This document shows positions 25,330 through 34,428 of a stretch of DNA of 50,677 bases, in pieces. Each line of letters opens with the position of its first letter. Within the stretch, counting starts at the first letter, position 1. Both the position numbers and the translations under genes were made by a program. Under the pieces are notes generated by a model. The model had not been told where the DNA came from, made no database searches, and saw only the letters and a list, made by a program, of their open reading frames with translations. The stretch comes from Bacteroidales bacterium M8 (GTDB lineage Bacteria > Bacteroidota > Bacteroidia > Bacteroidales > Muribaculaceae), in assembly GCA_001689495.1 (NCBI GenBank), contig LUJS01000041.1:1-50677 (forward strand), written 5' to 3'.

Positions 25330-25869
25330 ATGAAAAAGTTTTTATCATGGATGATACTCGGAGCCATGCCATTCATGGCCATGGCTGCCGAACCCGAGGC
25401 AAATGCCGAGGCTTCCAAAGGCAAGTTTGCTTGGGGCGCCGAAGCCGGCGTAGGCATAGACATGGGCGGCGATGACATGACGACACTCAACCTGCATGCA
25501 TCCTTCGGCTACAAGAACAGTTGGCTTAGGTTTGCCGGAATCGGTGCCGGCATAGACGTGATGCTCAGCAATTCGAGCCGTTCATTTCCCATCTATGCAA
25601 TGGCACGCACATCGTTCTCTAACAAACCCAAATTGTTGTTCGGCGACATGCGGGTCGGCATAGCTTACAATCAGACAGACGGCGTGCCCGACAGGGCGAA
25701 CTTTTTCATTCAGCCCGGTCTTGGCATCGAACTCGCCAAAGGCAAGTCATTCACCTCATATCTTCTGCTCGCATATACCTACGACGCCATGACATTCTAT
25801 GGCGACAAAGCCAACACACTTGTCCACGGCCTCAACAGAGCCACGGTATCGTTAGGCATTTCGTTCTGA
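25330..25869 (+). CDS. Small outer-membrane beta-barrel protein
   Basis: A 179-residue protein with a signal peptide (to about residue 20, AMAA) and alternating hydrophobic strands ending in ATVSLGISF, whose final Phe is typical of outer-membrane barrels. About eight strands would fit. No enzyme motif is visible; it may be a porin-like or structural protein. It converges on the polysaccharide genes across a shared terminator. Confidence 0.75.
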   Translation: MKKFLSWMILGAMPFMAMAAEPEANAEASKGKFAWGAEAGVGIDMGGDDMTTLNLHASFGYKNSWLRFAGIGAGIDVMLSNSSRSFPIYAMARTSFSNKPKLLFGDMRVGIAYNQTDGVPDRANFFIQPGLGIELAKGKSFTSYLLLAYTYDAMTFYGDKANTLVHGLNRATVSLGISF

Positions 25870-25887
25870 AGAACATCCAACAAGCAC

Positions 25888-25914
25888 AAAGAGCGGCCCT
25901 CAGCGCCGCTCTTT
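25888..25914. terminator. Bidirectional terminator between converging genes
   Basis: AAAGAGCGGC (25888-25897) pairs with GCCGCTCTTT (25905-25914) around a 7-nt loop, with T runs on both strands. The stop codon of the leftward polymerase-like gene (25900-25902) lies in the loop, so its last codons form one arm. Confidence 0.82.
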
Positions 25915-27216
25915 TTCGTATGCCAGCATGGCCTCCCTTGACGGCTGCAATCCGGTCAACAATGCGTACATTGACACGAATACCGTTGGAATAAATGACA
26001 ACTGCATGTCATAAAACAGTATCAGAAGCCATACCATACAAATATACAATCGCAAATTCGTTCCTCTTGAACCGGGATTCTTTATCATCAGTGCTGAAAT
26101 TAAATTTCCGGCAAACCACAGCACTCCTAACAGACCAAGTTCAATAAGTAGCCAAAACAAACTCGGAATAGAGCCTTTGAGAAGCCAATTGAATTTTGTC
26201 GCAAAACGAGACTTACCCATTACAGAACCGCCTCTGAACTGTCCGACTCCAGCACCAAGCAGGTATCCGCCTTCAGTTGATTTCAAGGCCTCTTCAGTTT
26301 GAAACAACTTGGCAAATCGAGGCAAGTCAATACTCCACAACTCATCGGAGAAGAGATCTTCTTCATGAATCCTCACAGCCAAATTGATCACATCTTCTAC
26401 ATCCTGACCACCAGACAGATAGTATTCGATATAGTCCATCGAAAACACTTCGTCAGCATCTTGTTTTGTTGCGTTTATATATAAGATTCCAACTCCAATG
26501 GCGGCAATAATCATTGTGGGAACCAAAACTACCATTCGCAGGACAAACATCCTGTCTCTTCGAATCAATAGTAAAAAATATAAAATCAAGTATATAAAAC
26601 TAATCTTTGTCTCATTTAGAAAGGTTGGGAAAAGAAGAATAAAATATTTTTTATTATCTACCAAATTTACTTTCCAATCTCCATCAAAATCCCATTTTTT
26701 ATTTAGCAGATAAAAAGACGAGATATAAATCATCGTTGATATGGCACCTGAGCCACCATACCCTAAAGTGCCACCGCCATGATCATTAGCGCCATATTTG
26801 AGGAATTGCCAGACAAGACAAAAAACTTGAATATACAAGAATATATGAAGTTGGCGATCAAATGAACTTACAAATCTGGCAGCATTCTTAGAGTCCAGCA
26901 AATAACGGATAATGGGGACTGCCGAGACAAGTCCGATATAAAGCCTGAATCCATTGAGGGTCTCTACAATACTCTGATGGTTGACGACTTTTGACGCAAT
27001 TATCAGAGCGACAAGCAAAAAGTAAACTATTTTATCCCTTAAGTCCTTTAATGCAATTATACCAAGTATTAAGATAATAGCATCAACAATAAACAATATG
27101 GCAGGAACCGTAGGCTGCATGAATGGCATGAATTCATCGTAGATGAAACCATATCCCATTCTGAGCCACAAGGCACTGAACAGGAATCCTGTATACAGCT
27201 TATATTTCTCGACCAT
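25900..27216 (-). CDS. Polysaccharide polymerase-like membrane protein
   Basis: A 438-residue inner membrane protein with about ten to twelve hydrophobic helices and a large loop around residues 240-335. This topology matches Wzy/EpsG-type O-antigen or exopolysaccharide polymerases. The gene is more AT-rich than its neighbours, as is usual for polymerase genes that are exchanged between strains. It lies 14 nt downstream of the second Wzc-like gene. The substrate cannot be predicted. Confidence 0.7.
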   Translation of the reverse strand: MVEKYKLYTGFLFSALWLRMGYGFIYDEFMPFMQPTVPAILFIVDAIILILGIIALKDLRDKIVYFLLVALIIASKVVNHQSIVETLNGFRLYIGLVSAVPIIRYLLDSKNAARFVSSFDRQLHIFLYIQVFCLVWQFLKYGANDHGGGTLGYGGSGAISTMIYISSFYLLNKKWDFDGDWKVNLVDNKKYFILLFPTFLNETKISFIYLILYFLLLIRRDRMFVLRMVVLVPTMIIAAIGVGILYINATKQDADEVFSMDYIEYYLSGGQDVEDVINLAVRIHEEDLFSDELWSIDLPRFAKLFQTEEALKSTEGGYLLGAGVGQFRGGSVMGKSRFATKFNWLLKGSIPSLFWLLIELGLLGVLWFAGNLISALMIKNPGSRGTNLRLYICMVWLLILFYDMQLSFIPTVFVSMYALLTGLQPSREAMLAYEKERR

Positions 27217-27230
27217 ACCGGGCTGAGGGT

Positions 27231-29558
27231 TTACTGGCGTGTTCCTTTGTGGTTGCGGCCATAGCCGTAACCATACCCTTTCTTGGATGCCGTGCCGTTG
27301 ACAACCACGGAGAGTTTCTTGAGTCTCTTATCCTCATAGATCTCTTCGATGAACCTCAGGTCATTGAGCGAACTGTAGTTGACACGTGTAACATATACGG
27401 TTGCATCTGCAATGCGGTCGAGGGTAAACGTATCGCTGACCATGCCTACGGGTGCACTGTCAACGACGATATAGTCATACCGCTCGCGCAACATGCCGAA
27501 CAGTTCGTCCACCTTCTTCGAAGCCAGCAGTTCCGACGGATTCGGGGGGATGGGACCGGCTACAATGACATCGAGCGACTTATAGCCATCCAGAGGCACG
27601 ATTATGTCGTTGAGGGCTATGTTGGATGTTGACAGATAGTTGGTAAGGCCAAAACGCGGATGTATGTCGAGATAGTTCTCGAGCTGCGGATTGCGAATAT
27701 CCATGCCGACCAGCAATACCCTCTTGTTCTCGAGCAGCGACATCGAGGCCGCGAGATTGGACGAGATGAAAGACTTGCCCTCGCCGGAGACGGTCGAGGT
27801 CACGAGCACTACCTTCTCGGATGAATCGCCAAGCATGAACAGCAGATTGGAGCGAAGCAGTCTGAAAAGCTCGGTGGCCGATGATGTGTCATCAGCTGTA
27901 ACGACCATCTTGCGACCGGAATTGTCAACGCACATCTCGCCGAGCACCGGAGCCGTGATGTTACGCTCTACCTCGCTGCGGTCGTCAAACTTGTTGCGTA
28001 TGAACTTGTATAGATACAGACCGACAAACGGCAGGATGAGACCAACAACAAACGCGATGAGCATGATTATCTTGTTCGACACGCCAAGCGGGTCGCCGAG
28101 CACGTATGCCTCGTCAACAATCTTGCCCTTAGGCACTGAATTTGCAAGCATCAGGGTGTTCTCCTCCTGTCTCTGCAAAAGGAACAGATACAGATTCTGT
28201 TTCATCTCCTGCTGACGCTTCATGTTGATGTACTCGCGTTCGTGAGTAGGAATACGGCTCAGCATCGAGCTGTTGTCACCAAGTTTGGCCTTAATCTCGT
28301 TGACCTTTACCTTGGCGCCGGCCAGTGCCCTGTTTGTCGTCGACACCATGTTGCGGCGTGTCAGCGCCATCTGCTGATCTATGCGGCGCAGCGCATAGTT
28401 GTTCTCCTTAGCGTTATTCAGCAGATCTATTCTTTTGAGCACGAGTTCATTATATGCCGTGATGCCCGACTGGACAGCGTCAGTCGATACCACCGACGGA
28501 GCGAGCTCATTAGAATGTATCGAATCTGCAAAGAAATCTCTTGTCAGCTTGAGCAACTCATACTCGGTCAGGGCCTCGTTGAGAGCCTTCTCGATAGTGC
28601 CTTTCTCCTCATACCTGTAGGTGGCTTCGGCCAGAAGGTCGGTTATGCCGTTGGTTTTCTTATAGTCCTGAATTTCCTGCTCTGCCTTGTTCAGATCCTT
28701 GCCGATAAGCTCTATGCGATCCTCGAGGAAGGTCGCGGTCTTGTTGCCCTGCAGATTCTTCTCGTCTATGCCACGCTCGTTGTATTTGACAAGCACCTCA
28801 TTGAGTACGTCTGTACCGTATGCCGTGTTGGGCGTATTAATCTGAAGCATGATGACATTGCTTTTCTTGCTTGCAACGTCCGCTATGATCTCGCGGTTGA
28901 GCTGCTCGGCGGCAGCGTCATAGCTTGAGACATATATGTCAGTATTCACGGATTTTCCTTTCTGCAGGAAAGGCGTTGCCGTCACAGTGAAGTCACCTCT
29001 GTCGGTCTTGACGACATAGGGAAGTTTGACATCCTTGACATCGGCAATCGTCTCGCGCAAACCATTTTTGACCTTTATGTCTGAAAGGCCGTCCTTGTCC
29101 ACCTTGACCTTGAACGAGTAGCTCATGGTCAGCGTATCTGCCATGCCGGGAGCCATTACGACATCGACAGGATACTCGGGATATGCGAGGAAAGACTTCA
29201 GGAATGCCGGTCTAACATAGTGCGTTCTGTCAAGGCCGAGAGCTTTGGCCACATTATAATATAGCGAATGTGAGGAGATTACAAAAATCTCATCCTCGAC
29301 ATACGCGCTCGAGCCGAACAATCCGCCCATCATGCCCATTGCCGGATTGGACGAGGAACCGCCAAACGGGCCATCCTCCTCCTGCGAGATAAGGATGTTG
29401 GCCCTCACCTCCATCGGTCTGTCGTTTGTACGAGTGAAAAGGTATCCGACTATCAGACAGATCACTACCGAAATGAGGAAAACATACCACTTGGAAATAT
29501 ATCCCTTGATGAGGGCGTGAAAGTCTATATAGTCAGCGGCATTTTTGCGTGTGGACAT
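27231..29558 (-). CDS. Wzc-like polysaccharide co-polymerase/tyrosine kinase (second copy)
   Basis: A 775-residue chain-length regulator with bacterial tyrosine kinase. The N-terminal Wzz-type domain is flanked by membrane helices (about 30-50 and 500-525), with a periplasmic coiled coil between. The cytoplasmic kinase has Walker A SGEGKSF, an A' variant VLLVGMDIRNP, and Walker B YIVVDSAP. A YGYGYG cluster near the C-terminus is the likely autophosphorylation site. It works with the Wza-like lipoprotein 27 nt upstream and the polymerase-like protein downstream. Confidence 0.88.
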   Translation of the reverse strand: MSTRKNAADYIDFHALIKGYISKWYVFLISVVICLIVGYLFTRTNDRPMEVRANILISQEEDGPFGGSSSNPAMGMMGGLFGSSAYVEDEIFVISSHSLYYNVAKALGLDRTHYVRPAFLKSFLAYPEYPVDVVMAPGMADTLTMSYSFKVKVDKDGLSDIKVKNGLRETIADVKDVKLPYVVKTDRGDFTVTATPFLQKGKSVNTDIYVSSYDAAAEQLNREIIADVASKKSNVIMLQINTPNTAYGTDVLNEVLVKYNERGIDEKNLQGNKTATFLEDRIELIGKDLNKAEQEIQDYKKTNGITDLLAEATYRYEEKGTIEKALNEALTEYELLKLTRDFFADSIHSNELAPSVVSTDAVQSGITAYNELVLKRIDLLNNAKENNYALRRIDQQMALTRRNMVSTTNRALAGAKVKVNEIKAKLGDNSSMLSRIPTHEREYINMKRQQEMKQNLYLFLLQRQEENTLMLANSVPKGKIVDEAYVLGDPLGVSNKIIMLIAFVVGLILPFVGLYLYKFIRNKFDDRSEVERNITAPVLGEMCVDNSGRKMVVTADDTSSATELFRLLRSNLLFMLGDSSEKVVLVTSTVSGEGKSFISSNLAASMSLLENKRVLLVGMDIRNPQLENYLDIHPRFGLTNYLSTSNIALNDIIVPLDGYKSLDVIVAGPIPPNPSELLASKKVDELFGMLRERYDYIVVDSAPVGMVSDTFTLDRIADATVYVTRVNYSSLNDLRFIEEIYEDKRLKKLSVVVNGTASKKGYGYGYGRNHKGTRQ

Positions 29559-29585
29559 AATGCAGATACTTGATGTGTATGATGA

Positions 29586-30389
29586 TTATTTTACGGTCAG
29601 GGCAATCACGAGCGATGCTATCACGGATGCCGTGCTTACGATGGTCGAGGTCAGAGACAGCTTGTATGAGTTGTTTGTATTGTATTTCGAGTTGTCCTGA
29701 CGAACCTTGTTGGGCTCTACATAAATGTAGTCATTCTGCTGCAGGTAATAGTACGGTGAATTGAGGAGATCTGACGAATTGAGGTCAAGGTGTGCGAACT
29801 TGCGCTCGCCGTTCTCCTCGCGTATCACGAGCACATTGGATCTTTCGCCATACTCGGTGAGGTCGCCGACCTCAGACAATGCGTCGAGAATCGTCATTCT
29901 GTTTCGCTTGACATTCACGGTACCCGGACGCTGCACCTCGCCGGCAACATTGACCTTGAAGTTGATAAGCTGGACTATGACATTCGGGTCCTCTACATTG
30001 ACACTGATTCTCTTGACCAGATCCTGAGCGAGTTCTTCGGTTGTCATGCCTGCCACATGCAGCGTGCCAAGCAAGGGGAAATTGATGTTGCCCTGCGAGG
30101 TAACCACATAGGTCTGCTGTGAAGGAGTGGTCGTGTTAGGCAACAGCGTCACGGTCGCAGGATTGGAGAGACCGAGGTTATAGGCCGCCGTCGCTTCGGG
30201 ATTCAGCGAATTCACGCTTATGAAAAGCTCGTCATCGGGCTTGATCTTGGGCATATAATCGCTCTGAGGCAGTGTGCCCTCTTTTATCGAGGCTATATCG
30301 GTGAAATATGGCAACGATGTCTTGGAGCTTGAACATGAACCGGTCAGCATTGCCAGCAAGCACACGGCAAACAGAGCTGTAAACTTCAT
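29586..30389 (-). CDS. Wza-like polysaccharide export lipoprotein (second copy)
   Basis: About 267 residues with a lipoprotein signal ending in LTGSC, a Poly_export domain, SLBB-like segments (NFKVNVAGEVQRPG) and a single C-terminal membrane helix, as in Bacteroidota export proteins. It would form the outer-membrane exit pore for an exopolysaccharide. I chose the ATG at 30389, since the 15 residues before it precede a clean signal peptide. It pairs with the adjacent Wzc-like kinase. Confidence 0.87.
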   Translation of the reverse strand: MKFTALFAVCLLAMLTGSCSSSKTSLPYFTDIASIKEGTLPQSDYMPKIKPDDELFISVNSLNPEATAAYNLGLSNPATVTLLPNTTTPSQQTYVVTSQGNINFPLLGTLHVAGMTTEELAQDLVKRISVNVEDPNVIVQLINFKVNVAGEVQRPGTVNVKRNRMTILDALSEVGDLTEYGERSNVLVIREENGERKFAHLDLNSSDLLNSPYYYLQQNDYIYVEPNKVRQDNSKYNTNNSYKLSLTSTIVSTASVIASLVIALTVK

Positions 30390-30488
30390 TCTCGTACTGT
30401 GTTTGTTTAGATTATTTTGATACACTATTGACACAACGCCGTTTATGGGTTGTTTATTATATCTGGATAGAGATTTAAGTAAAATAAG

Positions 30489-30534
30489 GCTCCTGAAACC
30501 TGAATGCCCGTACAGGCGATTCTTGTTCAGGAGC
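30489..30534 (-). terminator. Probable terminator after the 125-residue gene
   Basis: GCTCCTGAA (30489-30497) pairs with TTCAGGAGC (30526-30534), and an inner CCTG/CAGG adds structure. A moderately T-rich stretch follows on the minus strand. It may separate the two export modules, though read-through is possible. Confidence 0.5.
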
Positions 30535-30551
30535 TTGATGAGTGACTGTAA

Positions 30552-30929
30552 TCAGAGTGACTGCGATGGCACGAGACGTTTGTAAATGCGTCTGAAATTG
30601 TCGTCGGTCTCTGACAGTTCGGCGGCTCTCAGCACATAGTCTGCACCATAAAGGCTCTCCACCAGATTTGCCAGATACAGGCGGTCGCGGTCTTTCTCGA
30701 TCGCAGCGCCGACAAGGGTGTTGATACACGAGGCGTAACGCTCCGAGTCTATGGCGTTGAGGTAGCGTGCAGCAGAGGTCACGAATTGGCCTGTCTTGTC
30801 AACCATTATCATATTGTCGACAAGTTCGGGCATGATGTCATCGCAGAGGCCAATGTGATTGGCAATGTACTCGTAGGTGAGCAGTCCGTCGGGATCTTGT
30901 GATAATTGTTTTTTAAGGTCCTGATCCAT
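30552..30929 (-). CDS. Small helical protein inside the export locus
   Basis: A 125-residue, soluble, probably all-helical and mildly acidic protein of no family I recognise. It starts 2 nt downstream of the first Wzc-like gene, so it is translated with it. This position suggests a regulator or accessory factor of the tyrosine kinase, but nothing in the sequence confirms that. Confidence 0.65.
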   Translation of the reverse strand: MDQDLKKQLSQDPDGLLTYEYIANHIGLCDDIMPELVDNMIMVDKTGQFVTSAARYLNAIDSERYASCINTLVGAAIEKDRDRLYLANLVESLYGADYVLRAAELSETDDNFRRIYKRLVPSQSL

Positions 30930-30931
30930 AA

Positions 30932-33394
30932 TTATTCCTTCTTAGAGTAATAGTTGGAATAGACATATCGCCGGTAGGGAGACCCGGCAGCAGTTGTTCC
31001 GTTAAGCAACACAAGCAGATTGTTGAATCGGCGGGTGTCATACATGTAATTGAGGTCGGGCAGCAGACGACGGTCCATGAGGCCGGCACGCATCACGAAC
31101 AACGTCACGTCCGCAAGAGGAGTGATGATGCTCGTATCTGCGACGATCTCGATGGGAGGACAGTCGAGGAGGATATAGTCATATTCGGCACGCAGCTTGT
31201 CGAGCAGTTGCTGCAGACGCTCTGAATAGAGAAGTTCCGAGGGATTGGGGGGTATTGTGCCAACCGGCAGAATCGAGAGGCCCTCGCACTCAGTGGGCTG
31301 GATGTAAGGTTTGACATCGTCGACGGCCTCGGAGAGGTAATCGGCAATACCGCGGGCACGGTTGTTGACAACGCGCGACAACGATGCGCGCCTCAGGTCG
31401 AGGTCGATGATGATGATGCGGCTCTCCTTTCTCTTGACCGCAAGAGCGGCACCGAGGTTATACGAGATGAACGACTTGCCCGAACCGGGATTGAACGAAG
31501 TCACCATCACCACGCGATTCTTGGCATTGCGTATCACGAACTCCAGATTGGAGCGCACCATTCTGAACGACTCATTGACCACGCTGCGACCATGGGCGTG
31601 GACAAGCAGCTTCGGAGCCTCTTCCATGGCAGACTCCTTGCCCGTGATGTCACGCCAGCGACGACGCCATCTCATCAGAGCCATATTGGTCTTGCCGCTC
31701 TCGGGTATCTCGCCCACAAACGGCGCGTGGAGCGACTCGAGGTCGGCACGGCTGTTGACACGGGTGTCGATGGACTCGAGTATGAATATCACAATCGCCG
31801 GAAGCAGCAGGCCTGCCACAAAAGCAATCAGTATTATATTGCGTACTACGGGTGATGTCGGCTTGATTTCTCCCCACGGCGGAGTGATTATGCGAAGGTT
31901 GCCGGGAGTGAAGGCCATCGAGAGCTCATTCTCCTCACGCTTCTGCAGCAGATAGAGATAGAGAGCCTCCTTGACCTTCTGCTGACGCTCTACAGACAGA
32001 AGATATTTGGCCTGCGAGGGCGACGAGGCGATTTTCTTGGTCGTAGCCTTGTCACTGCGTATGAGCGAATTGAGCTCGGTATTGAGTGCCTGCTGCTGGT
32101 TGCCGAGTGCCACCATGAGAGCGGACTTGATGCCTGAGAGTCTCGCGTCGAGGTCCTTGATCATCGGGCCGTTCTCGCCTGTTGCAGCAAGGAGTCGGTT
32201 GCGTTCGAGCAGGAGGGTATTATACTCGGATACCTGTTTGTCTATGGACTGGCTCTCGATGCCGGCATTGGCGGGGAGAAGGGCTCCGGCATTCTCGGGC
32301 GAGCGCAGATAGTCTATCACGTGCTTTACAATGGCTATCTGTGTGCTCACCTCCATTTGGCGTTTGGTGTTCTCGTTCGCATCCTCCATGAACATGGACG
32401 ATGCAGCCTCGATGTCGGGCACAAGATTCTCGCCCTTGAAATCGGCGATGTCCGAATCGACATTGCCCAGTTCACGCTCTATCACGCCGAGACGGTCGGT
32501 GATGAATCGCGACGTGGCCACTGCCATCTGCTCTTTGTCAAGACGCCATTTCTCATTATATATCTCGATGAGCGTATTGAGGAAATTAACCTCCCTCTCC
32601 ACGCATACATCCTCCATCGAGAAGTTTATCACCGTTGCATCCTCGTCGGCAAGGCTTATGTTGAGCTGCTTCTGATAGTAGGATATGGCGGTCGTCATCG
32701 GCATGAGCGTGACATTGATCGTATGCGAGAAATCGGGGCTGAAATTTCTGCCGGGCTGCAGGACTATGCGTCCGGCTGGCGTAGCGACAGTATCACCGAG
32801 TGCCACTGTATAGGTTTCGTCGTACTCCTCCTTATCCTGTTGGATGTCAGAAATCTCCACCTTGCCACCGTCTACCAGCTTGGCCTTGAAAAACATTCCG
32901 TCGTTAGGCTTGGCATCGGGGAATGATGCCACGAGAACCGTCGAGTCGCCATAGAGCGTAATGGGCCTGAGCAGCTTTCTGTAAGTATAATTTGTGCGGA
33001 GACCCAGACGGGCAATAACATCTCCGACAAGAGCCGGCGACTGAAATGCCAGAATCTCGTTGGCCACATTGGTCGAGGTCTTGAAAAGACCAATGTCGGA
33101 GAGAGCCGAAGTCACATCCTGAGCGGCACCATCCTCATCCTTGACCATGACTGACGCCATGCGGGTATAGACCTTGGGAGTACGCAGAACGTAGAACGCA
33201 CCAAGACCGAGGCATATCACCAGCGAGACGACAAACCATCTCCATCTCGTGAAACACTTGACAAAGAAATCACGAAGATTAATACCCTCTTCCTCGTCGG
33301 CCATGATGCGCGAATTGACATCCTGCACGATTGTCGAGTTAACAGACTGCTGTCCGGGGATTGAGCCGGGCTGAATATTATTATCGGGTGTCAT
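30932..33394 (-). CDS. Wzc-like polysaccharide co-polymerase/tyrosine kinase (first copy)
   Basis: An 820-residue paralogue of the protein at 27231-29558. It has a longer cytoplasmic N-terminus, a Wzz-type domain between two membrane helices (about 50-70 and 525-545), and a kinase domain with Walker A NPGSGKSF, a canonical A' IIIDLDLR and Walker B YILLDCPP. The tail PYRRYVYSNYYSKKE has five tyrosines in a row of ten, a strong autophosphorylation cluster. It follows the first Wza-like gene by 21 nt. Confidence 0.9.
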   Translation of the reverse strand: MTPDNNIQPGSIPGQQSVNSTIVQDVNSRIMADEEEGINLRDFFVKCFTRWRWFVVSLVICLGLGAFYVLRTPKVYTRMASVMVKDEDGAAQDVTSALSDIGLFKTSTNVANEILAFQSPALVGDVIARLGLRTNYTYRKLLRPITLYGDSTVLVASFPDAKPNDGMFFKAKLVDGGKVEISDIQQDKEEYDETYTVALGDTVATPAGRIVLQPGRNFSPDFSHTINVTLMPMTTAISYYQKQLNISLADEDATVINFSMEDVCVEREVNFLNTLIEIYNEKWRLDKEQMAVATSRFITDRLGVIERELGNVDSDIADFKGENLVPDIEAASSMFMEDANENTKRQMEVSTQIAIVKHVIDYLRSPENAGALLPANAGIESQSIDKQVSEYNTLLLERNRLLAATGENGPMIKDLDARLSGIKSALMVALGNQQQALNTELNSLIRSDKATTKKIASSPSQAKYLLSVERQQKVKEALYLYLLQKREENELSMAFTPGNLRIITPPWGEIKPTSPVVRNIILIAFVAGLLLPAIVIFILESIDTRVNSRADLESLHAPFVGEIPESGKTNMALMRWRRRWRDITGKESAMEEAPKLLVHAHGRSVVNESFRMVRSNLEFVIRNAKNRVVMVTSFNPGSGKSFISYNLGAALAVKRKESRIIIIDLDLRRASLSRVVNNRARGIADYLSEAVDDVKPYIQPTECEGLSILPVGTIPPNPSELLYSERLQQLLDKLRAEYDYILLDCPPIEIVADTSIITPLADVTLFVMRAGLMDRRLLPDLNYMYDTRRFNNLLVLLNGTTAAGSPYRRYVYSNYYSKKE

Positions 33395-33415
33395 GATGAT
33401 TATACTGCTGATTGA

Positions 33416-34222
33416 TTAGCGGATAAGGAGTGCCGCAAGCGTGATAGCTACAGATGCGATTGAGATCCAGAATGATGACGACAGTACGGTATTGCCGTTG
33501 ACGGTCGACTGCCTCATGCGTGTGGGATTGGGCTCGACATAGATGACGTCGTCCTGCTGAACATAATATGCGGGAGACTGGGCCAGCTGGTCGGCCGACA
33601 GGAGATTGACGATGTATGTATCCTCCTTGTCGCCGTTCTTTCTTATCACCTTGATATGCTCGCGCTGACCATAGATTGTCAGGTCACCGGCGGCGCCAAT
33701 CACGTCGAGGATTGTCATGTCGTCCGAATCTATGTCATATCTGCCGGGCCTTGCCACCTCGCCCAACACGGCCACCTGCGCATTGACAAAGGTGACTGTT
33801 ACGATGGGCTCCTTGGCAATGTCGCCGGCTATGAGCTGCGATTTTATCAGGGCGGCGGCCTCTGTCCTGTTGAGTCCTGCAACATGCAACTCTCCAAGGA
33901 AAGGGAAGTCGATATTACCCTCGGCACTGACATTATATGTCGTTACCCCCTGTCCGTATTTGCTTCCTTCGGGCGAACCGAGCTGACGGGTCACATAGGG
34001 CAGATTCAGCAGGTCGGTCACCTGCGGGTCGCGTGTGTTGACGATGATTGAAAGCTGGTCAAGAGGCTTTATCACTATCTGCTTGGACGTAACCGGGATT
34101 GTGGTCTGAGACTGCACATCCTGAAAATAGATTATATCCTTAGGGGTCTTGCAAGAAGAGAACCCGAAGGTCGCAAGCAGCGTGAGTGCGCAGCATAAAT
34201 AGTTGATGTGGTGTCTAAGCAT
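33416..34222 (-). CDS. Wza-like polysaccharide export lipoprotein (first copy)
   Basis: A 268-residue lipoprotein (lipobox GFSSC) with a Poly_export domain, an SLBB-like segment (AQVAVLGEVARPG) and a C-terminal membrane helix. It is the paralogue of the protein at 29586. First gene of the locus, behind a clear promoter, with its ATG about 140 nt from the predicted start point. Confidence 0.88.
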   Translation of the reverse strand: MLRHHINYLCCALTLLATFGFSSCKTPKDIIYFQDVQSQTTIPVTSKQIVIKPLDQLSIIVNTRDPQVTDLLNLPYVTRQLGSPEGSKYGQGVTTYNVSAEGNIDFPFLGELHVAGLNRTEAAALIKSQLIAGDIAKEPIVTVTFVNAQVAVLGEVARPGRYDIDSDDMTILDVIGAAGDLTIYGQREHIKVIRKNGDKEDTYIVNLLSADQLAQSPAYYVQQDDVIYVEPNPTRMRQSTVNGNTVLSSSFWISIASVAITLAALLIR

Positions 34223-34368
34223 GGTCAGCTTTACAATAGTTTCAGAGACTTATCAAATTTTAAATCAATGACTTCACCGTCCGGAGGCAATGAGCCAATG
34301 GGTTGTGTGGATACCTGTTATAGCAGGATGAATACTGTCAGAGGCGTCTGCAGCGTGATTATGCAATG

Positions 34369-34399
34369 CAAATTTAGCATTTTTTAAAACACTATGCAA
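34369..34399 (-). promoter_or_regulatory. Promoter of the exopolysaccharide export locus
   Basis: On the minus strand TTG (34397-34399), 20 bp, TAAATTTG (34369-34376). Start near 34363, giving a leader of about 140 nt (34223-34363) in which I see no invertible repeats or UpxY-type antitermination gene. Confidence 0.75.
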
Positions 34400-34428
34400 G
34401 CAGTTTGCGCGAAATTTTAAACTTCGCG

